DNA of 64,000 nt, from assembly GCA_963971535.1 (NCBI GenBank), contig OZ020592.1, forward strand, positions 54,939,150 through 55,003,149, given 5' to 3'. The first letter of the stretch is position 1. Each line of letters opens with the position of its first letter. Made by a program: the position numbers and the translations under genes. Shown here one piece after another: positions 28,049-40,611 of this stretch. The notes under the pieces were generated by a model that ran no database searches, had not been told where the DNA came from, and saw only the letters and a program-made list of their open reading frames with translations. The DNA comes from Notolepis coatsorum. Lineage: Eukaryota > Chordata > Actinopteri > Aulopiformes > Paralepididae.

Positions 28049-28156
28049 CTTGTGCTTCTTGCTGGAACCCTGTTCTCCCCTCAGTATACTGGGGTCCATG
28101 GCCTCCATGTCTTTTATCACCAGGCCAAACAGCTTATCACAGAAACAAAAAACGAA
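28049..28156 (-). CDS. nsf: nsf coding exon 6 (end of N domain)
   Basis: The exon begins after the acceptor CTAG with [20 protein letters not shown] and runs to GSSKKHK, 36 codons in phase 0 on both sides (residues about 135-170). It matches the NSF stretch ending in the N-D1 linker. The donor is GTACCTG, which lacks the usual A/G at +3 and G at +5, and a Harbinger-like element begins immediately after the fourth intron base plus its CTG duplication. The two cysteines in FCFCD replace more usual serine and asparagine. Confidence 0.9.
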
Positions 28157-28260
28157 CTAGAACACAACCACATACAGGGAGAAGAAGGACAAAACACAGG
28201 AGACAGACATAGGATTATATTCATAGTGGGGAATTAATACCAGAAGCCAGCAAGTAACCA

Positions 28261-28340
28261 AGTATTATTTATTTATTGAACCTTTATTGAACCAGGAGAA
28301 CTGACCAAGATAGCACTCCATCAAGGACCACAATGGAAAT
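28261..28340 (+). repeat. Short dispersed repeat (TTATTGAACC type)
   Basis: The text TTTATTGAACCAGGAGAACT resembles a common fish retroposon tail. No boundaries can be defined. Confidence 0.4.
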
Positions 28341-28494
28341 ATGTTTGTAATTTACAATCAAGTAATATCAATCAAGTAATAGTATACAGTATTGATAGAC
28401 TTAAAATAGTACATGAACCTAATCTAATTTAAAGAAATTGAATATCTTAAATAGGCCTGGTTTCTGCAGGTAATGCTTGAGGCTTCATCAGTAC

Positions 28495-28661
28495 CTGCTG
28501 GCCAACACTGAAGGCCTGACTGTTGAAGTGCTGGATGAACTCTGCAGCCATCTTGTCCGAGTCGTAGGGATTGCTGTCCACGCTCTTCTTCTGGTAGAAG
28601 TCTATCTCTGCTGTCATGGTGCCGACACACTGCTTAGACTTGTCAAACTTGTAGTTTGTCA
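28495..28661 (-). CDS. nsf: nsf coding exon 5 (N domain, second half)
   Basis: It opens after CCCCGTAG with two bases completing a valine and ends in phase 0 at GTACTG. It encodes about residues 79-134, including [35 protein letters not shown] and [11 protein letters not shown], which is the distinctive centre of the NSF N domain. The open frame runs on past the donor and the acceptor, but homology stops at the splice sites. The intron to exon 6 is only about 340 bp and holds part of a common fish repeat (28261-28340). Confidence 0.93.
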
Positions 28662-29081
28662 CTACGGGGACAGGGGACAAAAGGACATGTCCATTTTGAG
28701 CTGAGAAAATGTGTCTCTCTTCAATCTGCATCACTTCTTGACTTGTGATGGTCATCGTCTATGAGATGTGTTGAACTTATTCATTTAAGCTGTCAAGTGG
28801 CTGTCCCTATAAAGAATAATTTAGTTAGAGTGCTCTGGGAAATCCTCAGAGGAAAACTATGATGAATGGTTTTCACCCTAACCTTCTAGACTAGTGTGGG
28901 ATGATGTAATTTAAGATAAATATGGTTATAATCTTGTAGTGTGTGTCCATCCTACCTGACTTATTCCTCTATTCTGCTTTGGGAGCATATACGACTTTAT
29001 ATTACTTTACTAAGCTTCTACTATACTATACTTTACTAAATATCTTCCCCTAAAATGACCTCAGTCTGTTAAGCCAGAGCG

Positions 29082-29846
29082 GTCCGGTACGCCTGTACGT
29101 TAATGCCAAGCAAGCAGTGCAAAAATGCTTCCGCATTCGTCACCGCACGCTAGTGCGGTAAAGCGCCCTTCTTTTCAGACAAATGCTACCGTGCGTGCAC
29201 CGGCGGCGGCGTGCTCGCTCAGGTGCGTGCGTGCGCCGGCGTGCTCGCGCGAGGTGCCCGCGCATGCGCATGAGATCCCGCCTTGAGCGGAGCTCAATAT
29301 ATATAAGTCACCGCCCCTTATTCAGTATCTACCAATAGCTCAATTGGCAAGGACACATGGCTGTGGATCCTATGGCTTGTTTGCTGGCGAGTTCGAATCC
29401 CATCGAAAATATTTTTTAACGTGATTTTTTTTTAACGTGTATTATTTCGCCGGTTAAGGTTATTTCGCCGGTTAAGGTTAGGCATGGTTAAGGTTAAGGT
29501 TAAGGTTAGGCATTGTTTCGGAGTTGGTTAAGGTTAGAACGGTTAAGTTTAGGCGCTGTTAAGGAGCTGGTTAAGGTTAGAGTTTGTCAAAGAGAATGGC
29601 AATATAATTTCTATGGTTAAGGTTAGGCATGGTTTCGGAGTTGGTTAAGGTTAGAACGGTTAAGTTTAGGCGTTGTTAAGGAGCTGGTTAAGGTTAGAGT
29701 TTGTCAAAGAGAATGGCAATAGACAGCCTATTTCCGCGCGACCTGGGCGCTGGGCGGCGGAAAATGAAAGGCGCATTACTGCATGCCACTACGATAAATT
29801 TTTGCACTGCTTGCTTGGCATAAAGCTACACGCGTCCGGTACTGGT
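29082..29846. mobile_element. Unclassified inverted-repeat element with tRNA-like insert
   Basis: Inverted ends of about 43 bp share CCGG...ATGCCAAGCAAGCAGTGCAA. Inside, in order: a CpG-rich block with GCGCATGCGC, a TATA-like ATATATATAAGT at 29302, a tRNA-like segment with A box TAGCTCAATTGG and B box GTTCGAATCC (29346-29405), and two copies of a 115-bp GGTTAAGGTTAGG-rich repeat (29500-29722). No target duplication was found and no superfamily is proposed. Confidence 0.6.
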
Positions 29847-29984
29847 ACGAGAATGACATCATGCCATAAATCCATCTCTACAGAATGTATGAATTAATGT
29901 TGCGTTCTTTTTTTTTAAATACCCTAACCCTGTCAAAACAGCAGTCAAAGTGTATATTTTATATTATTTTCAGCACTATGTTTT

Positions 29985-30157
29985 TTTTATATCTACTTTT
30001 TCTTCCATTTTCTATTTTTCTCCCATCCCAATTTCGTATTGTCCAATTCTACCCTCCCCTGTCTCGAACGCTGTTAGGCCATGCCTCCCACTGGGCTCTA
30101 ACCCAGCATCTCCTGCATTAGTGGCGAGCGCCTTGACCACTGCGCCACTTAGCCGCC
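29985..30157 (-). mobile_element. tRNA-headed SINE, internally deleted copy
   Basis: Minus-strand head GGGCGGCTAAGTGGCGCAGT is present, joined directly to the 3' body and tail of the family seen complete at 32069; the middle is missing. Confidence 0.7.
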
Positions 30158-32060
30158 CCAGCACTATGTTTGTTTACCAATGATTTAGTATTATTAGTGA
30201 AATATTAGTTTATAGAAATCTCAGGGCATCCAGTCGGAAAAAGGCAAGGATTGACGCGAGGATTTGGCGCAACCTAACTTGAGTGTAGTCTTTTGAGAGA
30301 AGAGACCCAGGGCTTTCGATGGGCTTTCGAATAAAAATAAATAAATACACTTCCCAGCTCACGCCAGCCCCTGTCGATCATCTGACTTCTTTTTCGCCTT
30401 ATATTTTATAAGTTATAAAAAAGTAACTGTACTTAGTTACAGTTCATTCACGGTTTTTGCTGCACGCCTGGTGATACTAAATCCAGATTGAACTCTGCCA
30501 TTGGAAAGGGGAGATTTGGCCCGATCCATAGATGTGCGACTTGGCCATAATAAGGTAATTTATAGGCCTGATATTCTATATTCTATAATCATATTTCAAA
30601 TAGCATGTGTCCGGATGGCAGAATTCCGTACTGTATCTACAAAACCTTCTGTTTTCACTTCACTATGATTGTTATAAACTCATTAGCATGGAATGAGCTT
30701 GTTGTAGCCCAGCCCCCAAATCCAAAAACCACAAGTACATGTCACTGGAGTCGGGTGAAAACCTTGCATCTCACAATTTTGGTAAGTTTCATGTTTTTAC
30801 TTCAGTTTACATTTTTTATTAAAAATGTTCAATCTGCAAATGAGGTTGCTTTTGTAAATTCCTGAAAAGTCGACCCTTACAGCGATACAAGGTTTTCACG
30901 CAACAGACAGCGCAGAGTCATCCTGTAACTATGAGAATGGGAGGTCTAATTGGCTTCTCTAACACGGTAGAAACCCCGATACTCAGGTCTTCATGCCCGA
31001 CAGAGCAGCAGACTCATCAGGCAGGTGGCAGATTAGATGCGATGAACTCTGGTACATGTTGCTCTGCTCAAATGGCTGCATGTTCAGATTATTATGGAAA
31101 TTAGGCAATTAGCAGCTCTCGATTCCACGGTCAGGTTTTGATTTAGGACACTTTACACAACACTTAACGCAGAATCTGACACCTGGGCTGCGGGGTGTGA
31201 TTAGGTGGCGTGATTAGCTGGCTGTACCACAACTCCCTGGTGTAATAATGACAGCTTGGAGAGAGCTGCCGTAGGAGGGGCCAGATCATACTTCTGATGA
31301 AAGGAGAAAAACAGGACCGTCTTGCAACTTTTTGTTCCGATTGAAAACCTGGGCTTTTTCACATTGTCAGAATAAGGCCCCTGTCAAAAAAACATGCTTT
31401 AAGGCATCACCAAGCACATTATTTATTTATTTTTGTTCTTACTCAAGAGGATCATATTTTGACTCTCTCTCTTCACTCGTGATGTACAGGCAGTTTAATA
31501 ATGGGGGGGCTGTCACAGCGGGCATGTGGCCCAAAGGGGCGGTGCGTTATGTGCCATACATCAAAGAACACAGACAGTTATTCTGGCACATGGCCAAGCT
31601 TTAAGTCCAATGTGTAGTGGTGTCGCCTCCCACATTATATTATATGAATTATCCTTCTTCATGTCCCCCTGTCCTCCACCCCCTCAGACCCCCCCCCCCC
31701 CCAACACACCTCAGTCAGAAGCTAAAAGAAGCTAAGAAGATCAAGAGGCTTCATCTAATTGGCATTTTTTCTGGCAGAGGGAAGACACGACTGAAACCTT
31801 TTCAGACTGATGGGGTTTCATTTGCAGTGCTCCACCACAGGGCGGAAACTATATCTGAGACTCTGATGTCTTTCCCCCCTTACAGATAGGCCTGTGGTAC
31901 TGCAGGCTATAGTTGGTCCCGCTGATAAGAGGAACAGACCAACAAACGCTGCAATAACGATGGCAATCAATAGTAATCATGCCCCCCCCCCCCCCGCCAG
32001 GGCTCAGAGAGACAGCTTGATACTTGGGACAATCAGTGGTGTCTTCCAATAATGTTCCAG
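30158..32060. other. Intron, nothing recognised
   Basis: Unique-looking DNA with C runs at 31688 and 31982; no coding signal or element ends identified. Confidence 0.4.
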
Positions 32061-32068
32061 CATGAGTC

Positions 32069-32552
32069 TTTTTTTTATTTATTTTTAATCTACTTTTTCT
32101 CCCCATTTTTTCTATTTTTCTCCCATCCCAATTTCGTATTATCCAATTCTTCCCTCCCCTGTCTCGAACTTTGCTAGACCATGCCTCCCACTGGTCGGCT
32201 GCAATGTGGACGAAGCCTTGCATCACGTGTCCCCTCCGGTATACGAGGAGGCAGCCGTCGCATCTTTTCACCTGTACAGCACGATCTCTCAGTGGCGAGG
32301 AGTAACGCGTGGGAGGCTCACGCTGCCCCCGATACTTCCTGATTCTGCTGTACAGGCGCACCAACCGACCTGTAGGAGTCGCTGTCCACAACGTCCGATC
32401 CCCTCCCACCGGCTTTCCTACCCCCTAACACTGCCAATTGTATTAGTATGAACGACCAGCCAAGCCGGAAGCAACGCAGAGAGCTGGGCTCGAACCCAGC
32501 ATCTCCTGCGTTAGTGGCGAGTGCCTTGCCCACTGCGCCACTTAGCCAAAGA
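32069..32552 (-). mobile_element. tRNA-headed SINE, full-length
   Basis: Head at the right (GGCTAAGTGGCGCAGTGGGC, B box GGTTCGAGCC), T-rich tail at the left. CATGAGTC on both sides (32061-32068, 32553-32560) is the target duplication. Confidence 0.85.
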
Positions 32553-32560
32553 CATGAGTC

Positions 32561-32762
32561 TTTTTTTTTAAAGATTTATTTTAGCATTTTTTTCAGCTTT
32601 ATTCTGGTCAGACATGACCGACAGAGAGCAGAGGAGAGGAAGAACGGGAGAAGATATGGGGGGAGGACATGCTGCAAATCCGTCCGGGATCGGGAGACGA
32701 ACCCGGGTCGACCGCGTAGGTCTGCAGCACAGTAACGTGGTGCGCCACTCGGGCGCCCCCAG
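32561..32762 (-). mobile_element. Second, different tRNA-derived SINE
   Basis: Minus-strand head GGGCGCCCGAGTGGCGCACC with B box GGGTTCGTCTC; tail T-rich at the left. It is bounded by CATGAGTCTT on the left and CGTGAGTCTT on the right, almost the same target as the preceding SINE. Confidence 0.72.
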
Positions 32763-32902
32763 CGTGAGTCTTGGCTAAATCTATAGGGGTCTTCCAATCA
32801 TATGGAACATTTAAGGTGTTGGGCCTGCCTGCCACGCTGAGTGACTTTAGGTACAATCGAATCGATTCATAATTCCACCCCAATCATCTCCAGTCTCCTT
32901 AC

Positions 32903-32942
32903 CTTCCACCTCCTGATTGATGGATAGGCCGGCCCATTTTCG
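32903..32942 (-). CDS. nsf: nsf coding exon 4 (40-nt small exon)
   Basis: A 40-nt exon between CTTTCAG and GTAAGG encodes RKWAGLSINQEVE plus one base. This is the NSF N-domain segment that follows SLSQ, about residues 66-79. Entry phase 0 and exit phase 1 fit exons 3 and 5 exactly. It is too short to show as an independent reading frame and was found only by following the protein. A double SINE insertion ends about 140 bp to its left. Confidence 0.9.
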
Positions 32943-34327
32943 CTGAAAGGGTAAACACACAGTGAAAGGGTAAACACACAGTGAGTTCAATTTCCCGGGG
33001 GGCATAAGTTCTTTCTTTGTAATGAGTCAGAGCTATGGAACAAAAGGCTATAGATAGATAGAGAAGGACAATAAAGATTCCTATATAAGCCATCTGGTTG
33101 CCCAGCAACACGGCTGCGATAGATCTCATAATACAAAAGGTAGAAAACACAACAGAGCTATAGTTTAAGCTAAAACACAGATCACTAGGAGTGTCAGACA
33201 AAGACAGCGATGTAACGTTCCTCTGGAAAGCGGTCTTATTTCACAACAACATGTCTTCTAGGGTGCTGAGAGAGTAAGTCACGTGTAAAGTCTTTAGATT
33301 TCAATTAAACTCCCAACATAAACTAAATGTGAATCCAAATGAGGATGTACAAAAAAAATTATAATAATAATAATAAAAAAAATAGTAAAATAAAAATCTG
33401 TGTTTCAATTCTTGTTGTGAAATAAGAGCGTCGTGAGGAGGTTACCGTAGTACCTGTGTGGCGATGTGGCTGCCAAGTTTACAGACGGAGGAAGAGCAGG
33501 CAGAGACGGAAGGGTCAAAAGGTGAGAAAGCATCGACAAGACAGGTTGAGACAAGAGAGAAGAGACGCATGCAGAGGGCACATAAAAAACAAGCTAGCAA
33601 AACAGTTCAGGTGGACGTTTGCTTCTAGAGTCAGTTCAGATGTTGATATTATTGGAGGTTAAACAGACACAGTGAGGCATTTCTAGAAACCATACAGACT
33701 AAAGACGTGGGCTGCACACACACAACAGCTACCGGTAGGTGCGTTCGACACAATGCAAGTGTTTACAGGCGTTTGAGTGCATAGCTGTGAGTATCGCCTA
33801 TTAATAACTAAGAATATCACAAATGAGCTACGCTGGCAACACAATTTTAGAATAAAGGAATAAGCTCATGATTAATGGTAATTTAGATTAAGGAATAAGC
33901 TTGTGTTATTAGCTGCTTAAATTAAACAATGTTTAATAAAAAAAAAAAAATGTCTCCTAAAGGATTCTTAGAATAGATGGTGGAGTGTGGAGAACAATTT
34001 AGAACAATAAGAAAATAGAAATTAGAAGTGTGTTTAATACAGTTTTTCAACAAATGGTTATTGGGAGAAAGACACAGACATTTAGCTGTTAGATAACATG
34101 CTTGATGGCTTTAGGCTTGATTAACTTTGATCATTCATTTGTGCATGAACTCTTCCGAATGTACATTCCTACTGAGAAAAGGAACAGGGGACAGACATTC
34201 TGCTCTCCTTAAGCACAGCTGACAAATTGTCTGGTAGCTCGTTTCTAAAGGTGTGGTCCGGGACCCACCAGGGGCTGCAGGGAGTCCCCAGCTAAATGAG
34301 CAACGCTTTCATTTCATTCATTAGAAC
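32943..34327. other. Intron, nothing recognised
   Basis: AT-rich DNA with short A runs near 33351-33390. No gene seen. Confidence 0.4.
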
Positions 34328-34542
34328 TTAAAGATGCTATAAGCAACTTTTTCTAATTCTGTCTTGGGGAAGGAGAACTTCTGTGATTGGTTGCAGGCGC
34401 TGCACCCAGCAATAACTGCTGAATACTGGGGCGCTACCAATTACTGCAACTAAATCACATTTCCCTGCTTCTTCTCATGATATTTCTGTGGCAGAATGCA
34501 AACAAAATATTAATTGGAAAATGTTGCACATATCATCTTTAA
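34328..34542. mobile_element. Short inverted-ended element (215 bp)
   Basis: Ends TTAAAGATGCTATAAGCAA and TTGCACATATCATCTTTAA are imperfect inverted repeats. No coding capacity; TTAA or TA targeting cannot be decided. Confidence 0.55.
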
Positions 34543-34731
34543 TATGATAAGGAGAACATTTGACTATTCTGATCAAAGGTTTCACTCTACAGTATATAGA
34601 CAGTACCGTGATACTGTACTAAATAAAATCATATCCATAAAATCTTGTCAAAACCCTGTCCCTGGGTGCCACTATCCCTGTGAGAGCTGATGGGAGTTAG
34701 TGGGAGCTTGACATGAGAAAGGTTGGCCTAC

Positions 34732-34828
34732 CTGTGATAAGCTGAAGGCGATGGTCCCAGGGACAACACTGTTGTGGGTCTTAATTGTGAAGACATACTT
34801 GTGAGTCAAATTCCGCACGGTCACATGT
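34732..34828 (-). CDS. nsf: nsf coding exon 3 (N domain)
   Basis: It begins after TCGTTGCAG and ends in phase 0 at the donor GTAGGC. It encodes about residues 33-65, with HVTVRNLTHKYVFTIKTH and VVPGTIAFSLSQ, the conserved N-domain barrel. The phase-1 first base completes the glutamine codon left open by exon 2, which ties the two exons together across a 20.5-kb intron. The inverted terminus of a DIRS-like element begins only about 40 bp upstream of the acceptor. The NHRYTF region of other NSFs is more divergent here than the rest. Confidence 0.93.
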
Positions 34829-35179
34829 CTGCAACGAGATGAATCAGAAAAAGAGGGGAATAACGTTTAGTTATATTTCATTATGGCTTTGCGCTCTGCT
34901 CTATTGGAACTGTCCCTTTAATCATATACTATCATGAAAACGTTCAACCACGTGCACGCACCACACCTGCCTGACCACGCCCACATCCGCTCACATAAGC
35001 GGGGTCATGGCCATACTACCAGCTCCTTCCCTACTTTCACCACCGTGAAGTACGTGCTACAGTGCACCTCTTCAAGTTCAGTGCTTAAAGTATAGTTAAG
35101 GAGCTGTGTTGACAGTGTTTTTGTTTTCTCTCTCTCGACATCGCGCAGCTAGCGCGCTTCATGTCAGGGCTGATGACTG

Positions 35180-35332
35180 ATGGGCGGGGCGGTACTGGAT
35201 GACAATCAGAGGTACCTCCACGCCCAGGCGACGGGAGCCATCCTGCATCTCTCGCAGCTACAGGCAATAGCTGCGGGGAAACAACGCGCCCTGGCCACTC
35301 TCATCCAGCGCCACCTGTGTTCTAGCACTTAG
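35180..35332 (+). pseudogene. Short 50-codon frame at the left of the DIRS-like element
   Basis: ATG to TAG, with the protein-like text YLHAQATGAILHLSQLQAIA and AGKQRALATLIQRHL. It could be the start or a leftover of a gag-like protein. It is not recognised as any named family and has no ribosome-level evidence. Confidence 0.35.
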
Positions 35333-35585
35333 CCAAGGGCTTATGTCCTTTCTCTCTACCTAAGCCAGTGTTGTTTCTTACGTGGTAAAAGTGAACTTCA
35401 CGTCTTCATTGTATGATGAGAGTTGTGTGTGTTTCATGTAAATACATTTTAGGTAAAATGTAGCATTTGAGTCTGCAACTGGTGTGCTATTGTTAGCTTA
35501 CAGAGTTGTACATATGTAGCATGTAAACCAAGGATTTGCATGTAAACCAAGTCCCTCTCTTCAGTGATATTTTTTCTTTGCTTAA

Positions 35586-36734
<1,149 letters not shown>

Positions 36735-36738
36735 TTAA

Positions 36739-37926
36739 AGGATAACTCCAACATTTTGGGAAATTAGCTTATTTAACATCTTCCCTGGAGTTAGACAAGA
36801 TACATACCTTTTTTGTCTCTGTGCATGCATTTAGCTTAGGGAACAGACGCCCCGTTAGCATAGCTTAGCTTCATCACTGGAAGTGAGGCGGGACAGTACC
36901 CCGACGTTCCCTACAGGTTTGTTGATATTATGGATTATGGAAGTTTATGGATACCATGACTTAAAATCCTCTTACCTTGACGATTAAAAGCCTCCCCAAT
37001 TTAGAAAACAGTAATCCAATGGCTGGTATTGATAATATACTACTAACTAGTGGACGCTCGGAGCTAACCGGAGCTAACGCAGAACAGGATGTGTAAAGCA
37101 AATATAATGACTTCCTTTGTGGGGTTTTCAAAATAAAAGTGCAACGTTTATAGCAGCGGAAAACGTTTATTTTGTACATTATCTAACGTTAACACGAACC
37201 TAAACTAACTTTAGGTTAGTTGTAACGTTAGTTTAGGTTCGTGTTAACGTTAGATAATGTACAAAATAAACGTTTTCCGCTGCTATAGACGTCGCTCTTT
37301 TATTTTGAAACCCCCCAGAAAGGAAGTCATTGCTCTCGTTATCTGCTTGAGTGTCCGGTTGCTGGTTAGCTCCGTTAGCGTGCAGTATATCAATACCAGC
37401 CATTGGATTACTGTTTTCTAAATTGGGGAGGCTTTTAATAGTCAAGGTAAGAGGATTTTAAGTCATGGTATCCATAAACTTCAATCGGTTCAGATCCTTT
37501 GAAGGAATGAGAATATCAACAAACCTGTAGGGAACGTCGGGGTACTGTCCCGCCTCACTTCCAGTTTGATTGATTGATTGATTGAAAACTTTATTAACAG
37601 ATTGCAGAATGGGTACAATACAGTACAGCTCAATACACACAATTGTTAAGGGGATGCAGACCAGAGAAAGACTTTCGTCTTGTTTACATCAGGGTCCCCC
37701 ATTTTCAATTCATCGGGACATATATGACATACATGACATACAGATAGTCAGTACTGCTACATCTATACATTTATGACATACCAGATGATGAAGCTAAGCT
37801 ATGCTAACGGAGCGTCTGTTCCCTAAGCTAAATGCATGCACAGAGACAAAAAAGGTATGTATCTTCTTGTCTAACTCCAGGGAAGATGTTAAATAAGCAA
37901 ATTTCCCAAAATGTTGGAGTTATCCT
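36739..37926. mobile_element. TTAA-flanked palindromic element B
   Basis: Nearly the whole element is one inverted repeat: arms of about 450 bp from AGGATAACTCC inward, meeting near 37190-37240 (AACGTTAACACGAACC and complement). It is flanked by TTAA at 36735 and 37927, sharing the first with element A. A TTGA-tailed LINE 3' end interrupts the right arm at 37567-37786. Confidence 0.75.
37567..37786 (-). repeat. TTGA-tailed LINE 3' end
   Basis: Same unit as at 46749; it breaks the right arm of the palindrome, whose left arm shows the uninterrupted sequence. Confidence 0.75.
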
Positions 37927-38809
37927 TTAAGGTTAAAAAATAGCGAGTGGCAAGTTTTTCGCACATAAGCTAGAGCCGTGGATAAAACCCGTTTTTTACA
38001 CAAACGAGGTTATCGGCTGTGGTTGGCGTGCAAGATGTAAAGCTATTACTCTACAGGTGTATGTGCTTTCATGTAGCGCGCTATGCAACTGGTGTCACGG
38101 CTCTGCTTTTTTATTGCGTCGTATCAGGGGTGAGGTGGTTGAGGGGGGTGGACAAATGAACCCCCCCCCCCCCCGATATAGTTATATCCTTTACGAAACT
38201 GATTGGCCGAGAGGTTGTGCCTTTCTACCTATGGGATTTCCCCGACCATTGAAGACGTCACAGGCGCGTTTTCTTATTGGCCAAGAGACATGTCCGTGAG
38301 TTACAGGGCCTGTGCTACAGGCCGCTGTCATTGTAAAGGATTGCGTCGCAGTCGAGTCTATTGGTCCTTCTGCTCTGCTCTCTAAACAGTAGTGTATATT
38401 GGGCCGTTTTGTCTACTTTGTCTAATTGTTTTACTCACGTTGAGGTCTCTCTGGGAAAACCGCTGTCTTCCCCTCTTACATAAAGAGCAGAATTGACGCG
38501 ATTGTTATTCCCAGGCTCGTCGTATAAGAGCCTGTGTCTGTGTCTCTAGTACCGGCTTCTTGCTGCTCGTCCCAGACAGCAAGGGGAAACATTGTGGGGC
38601 TCTTTCTTGTTAGAAATTCGCTGTCACTGTTCTCGGGTTCTTTACGCGCATACACGCTGTTTCATAAATCAGCGTTTGGTCATAGCGGTCAGGTGACGTA
38701 GCGGAGATTGCGCTCGTCACCAATGCAAGAGGCTGCGGTCTCGACTCCCGGAGTCAGCATTGCTTGAGGCTTGGGCTGATCGCTATACTAACCCGTTTGG
38801 CTGGGTTAG

Positions 38810-40140
38810 GCCTAAAAGAAAAGAAAAAATCATTTCCGGTTGCCGACCGACCCTGCCGATTTAGGTGCGACCCAATTTATTTTATGAGTTTTAAAAAAAT
38901 AAAATAAAAAAAAATAAAATTAAAAAATAAAGTTTTTTTTTTTTTCAATAAAGTTTCATAAAAATCTTAGTCAAACCTTTAATATTATGGATATTAAACA
39001 TGCTGGCAGAGTACATGCATCCATGTTGTTGTGAACATTTTTATTAAATAAAGAAATTCCCTATCCATAGTCGACGTGGGAAAGAATAAAATATAAAATT
39101 AAATAAAATAAATTCCCTACCTACCCATGGCCTTAACACTTTGACTGCCATGAAACGTCTTTTCACGTCATTGCTGGCCATGCTCAAGTTGCCGGGGGAT
39201 GCTGTACAGCGTCCTTATATCAATATTTCAAAAATCTGCGATCGGATTCATATGTCCCCTCCGCTGGCCTGAGATCCACCAGCAGGACCCACTGAGCTCT
39301 CTGGCGGTTCAGGAGCGCCATCTGGTGGCCGATCGGCGCAATCGCCAAACAGGATGTTGAATAGAGGTTGTCATGACGACCGTAGTACTTCCGGGCGCTC
39401 GCTATAGTTCATGGGACTCTGGCTCGTCACGCTACACGGTGATCGATTGGCAATAACTCAATAAACAACATGATTTGGACGTATATACCATTATACAAGC
39501 TGGAGATGGACCGGGTAAAAATATATCCCATAATGATAAGATTTCTACTCGACGATGATCGCCCAACGGCGCGCGGAGACTGGGGTGAGTTTCAGCGTGT
39601 AACGTTACTGTCTTCGATACTAACTGCTATTATCAACATTTGACCCACATTAGATGATTGGTATAACGCTGCCCACGGAATTATAAACGCCCCCTCGCCC
39701 GTCCGGTCAACATCAGATGACGTGTAGTAACTTCTAGAAGTACGTCTAGTTGGAATTTTTTATATCGCGCTGATTGCCATCAAACTGTATTTCATCATCA
39801 ATATAATGCATTTGGGGCTATATATCACGTTCTGGAGAAAGCTGCAGAAAGAGATGAAAACATACTTATACATTAGACCATACTTTACTATGAATATGTG
39901 AATGAAAAAGTTTAACGTTGCTACACAATGAACAATACATATAGGACTTTGAATGGGCCCTAATAATGGCAATGTAGCAATAGAATTTAAAAAGTTATAG
40001 CCCTGCAAAGAAGGGGACTTTCTCCATAGACAAATAGCGCTGGCAATCTATGGTATATCATGAATTTAACCTTAGGCAACCAAAGTGTTAACTGACAACC
40101 AACAGGAAACAAACAATATTTTCTTTTATGCCCTAGGGGG
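38810..40140. repeat. AT-rich repeat, paralogous to 62680-62935
   Basis: Shares TTCCGGTTGCCGAC, CATCCATGTTGTTGT and AACTGACAACCAACAGGAAA with 62680-62935. The family is not named. Confidence 0.65.
39137..40087. mobile_element. TTAA-inserted (piggyBac-like) element with a paralogous empty site
   Basis: Ends CACTTTGACTGCC and GGCAACCAAAGTG between TTAA copies at 39133 and 40088. The related repeat at 62862-62894 reads CATGGCCTTAACTGACAACC without the insert, which is the pre-insertion state and fixes borders and TSD. It is 951 bp and non-coding. Confidence 0.85.
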
Positions 40141-40611
40141 AGGGCAAGTCATGTCGCTGCCAGGTGAAAAAAGAGGAAGTGTCGGAGGAAGCGTGCAGAT
40201 GACTTCAAGGTTCCCTTGTACCGACCAGTAGGAGAACATGCGCACAACAACCAGGTAGGGGAGGGGGGAAATTGGCACAACGACAAAAAACTGGGACGGG
40301 GCGAAAACAGAGGAAAATCGGAGAAAGAGAGGATTCAAAAATATATATATTTAAATTTTAAAAAAAAAACAGCGTTTGGTCTTACGAGACCGATCAGTGC
40401 TGGCCCAGGGTGTTTTTCAATGATTGAATCCGCTTTTTGGGACCGGCGCGCCTTGGTTGCCCAACATCATAAAGCTGCGTTTTTTATGAGGTCGGCTGGG
40501 AAGGAGATTTTTGTCTCTACAGAGTGCCAGTGCACTAGGTTAGACTCAAGGACTCGCATACATCTCCGGGGGGAGATGATGGAGTAGATCAAACATTGGC
40601 AGGGGGGGCCT

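Larger units (their letters stand above)
38682..40369 (+). mobile_element. tRNA-headed SINE split by a second repeat
   Basis: Head GGTCAGGTGACGTAGCGGAG at the left and SINE tail (A-rich) at the right, bounded by CAGCGTTTGGTC on both sides (38670-38681, 40370-40381). The middle is occupied by an AT-rich repeat (about 38810-40140) that itself carries the element at 39137-40087. Confidence 0.75.

Noticed and set aside
29346-29405. tRNA-like segment with A and B boxes
   Set aside because: The arms do not fold into an obvious cloverleaf and it lies inside a repetitive element; treated as a SINE-like module, not a tRNA gene.
29450-29722. GGTTAAGGTTAGG stretch as an interstitial telomere
   Set aside because: The vertebrate telomere unit is TTAGGG; these units are irregular and belong to a 115-bp dispersed repeat.
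31849-32409. 186-codon minus-strand frame
   Set aside because: It is read through a SINE body and its flank; the same text recurs at other SINE copies.
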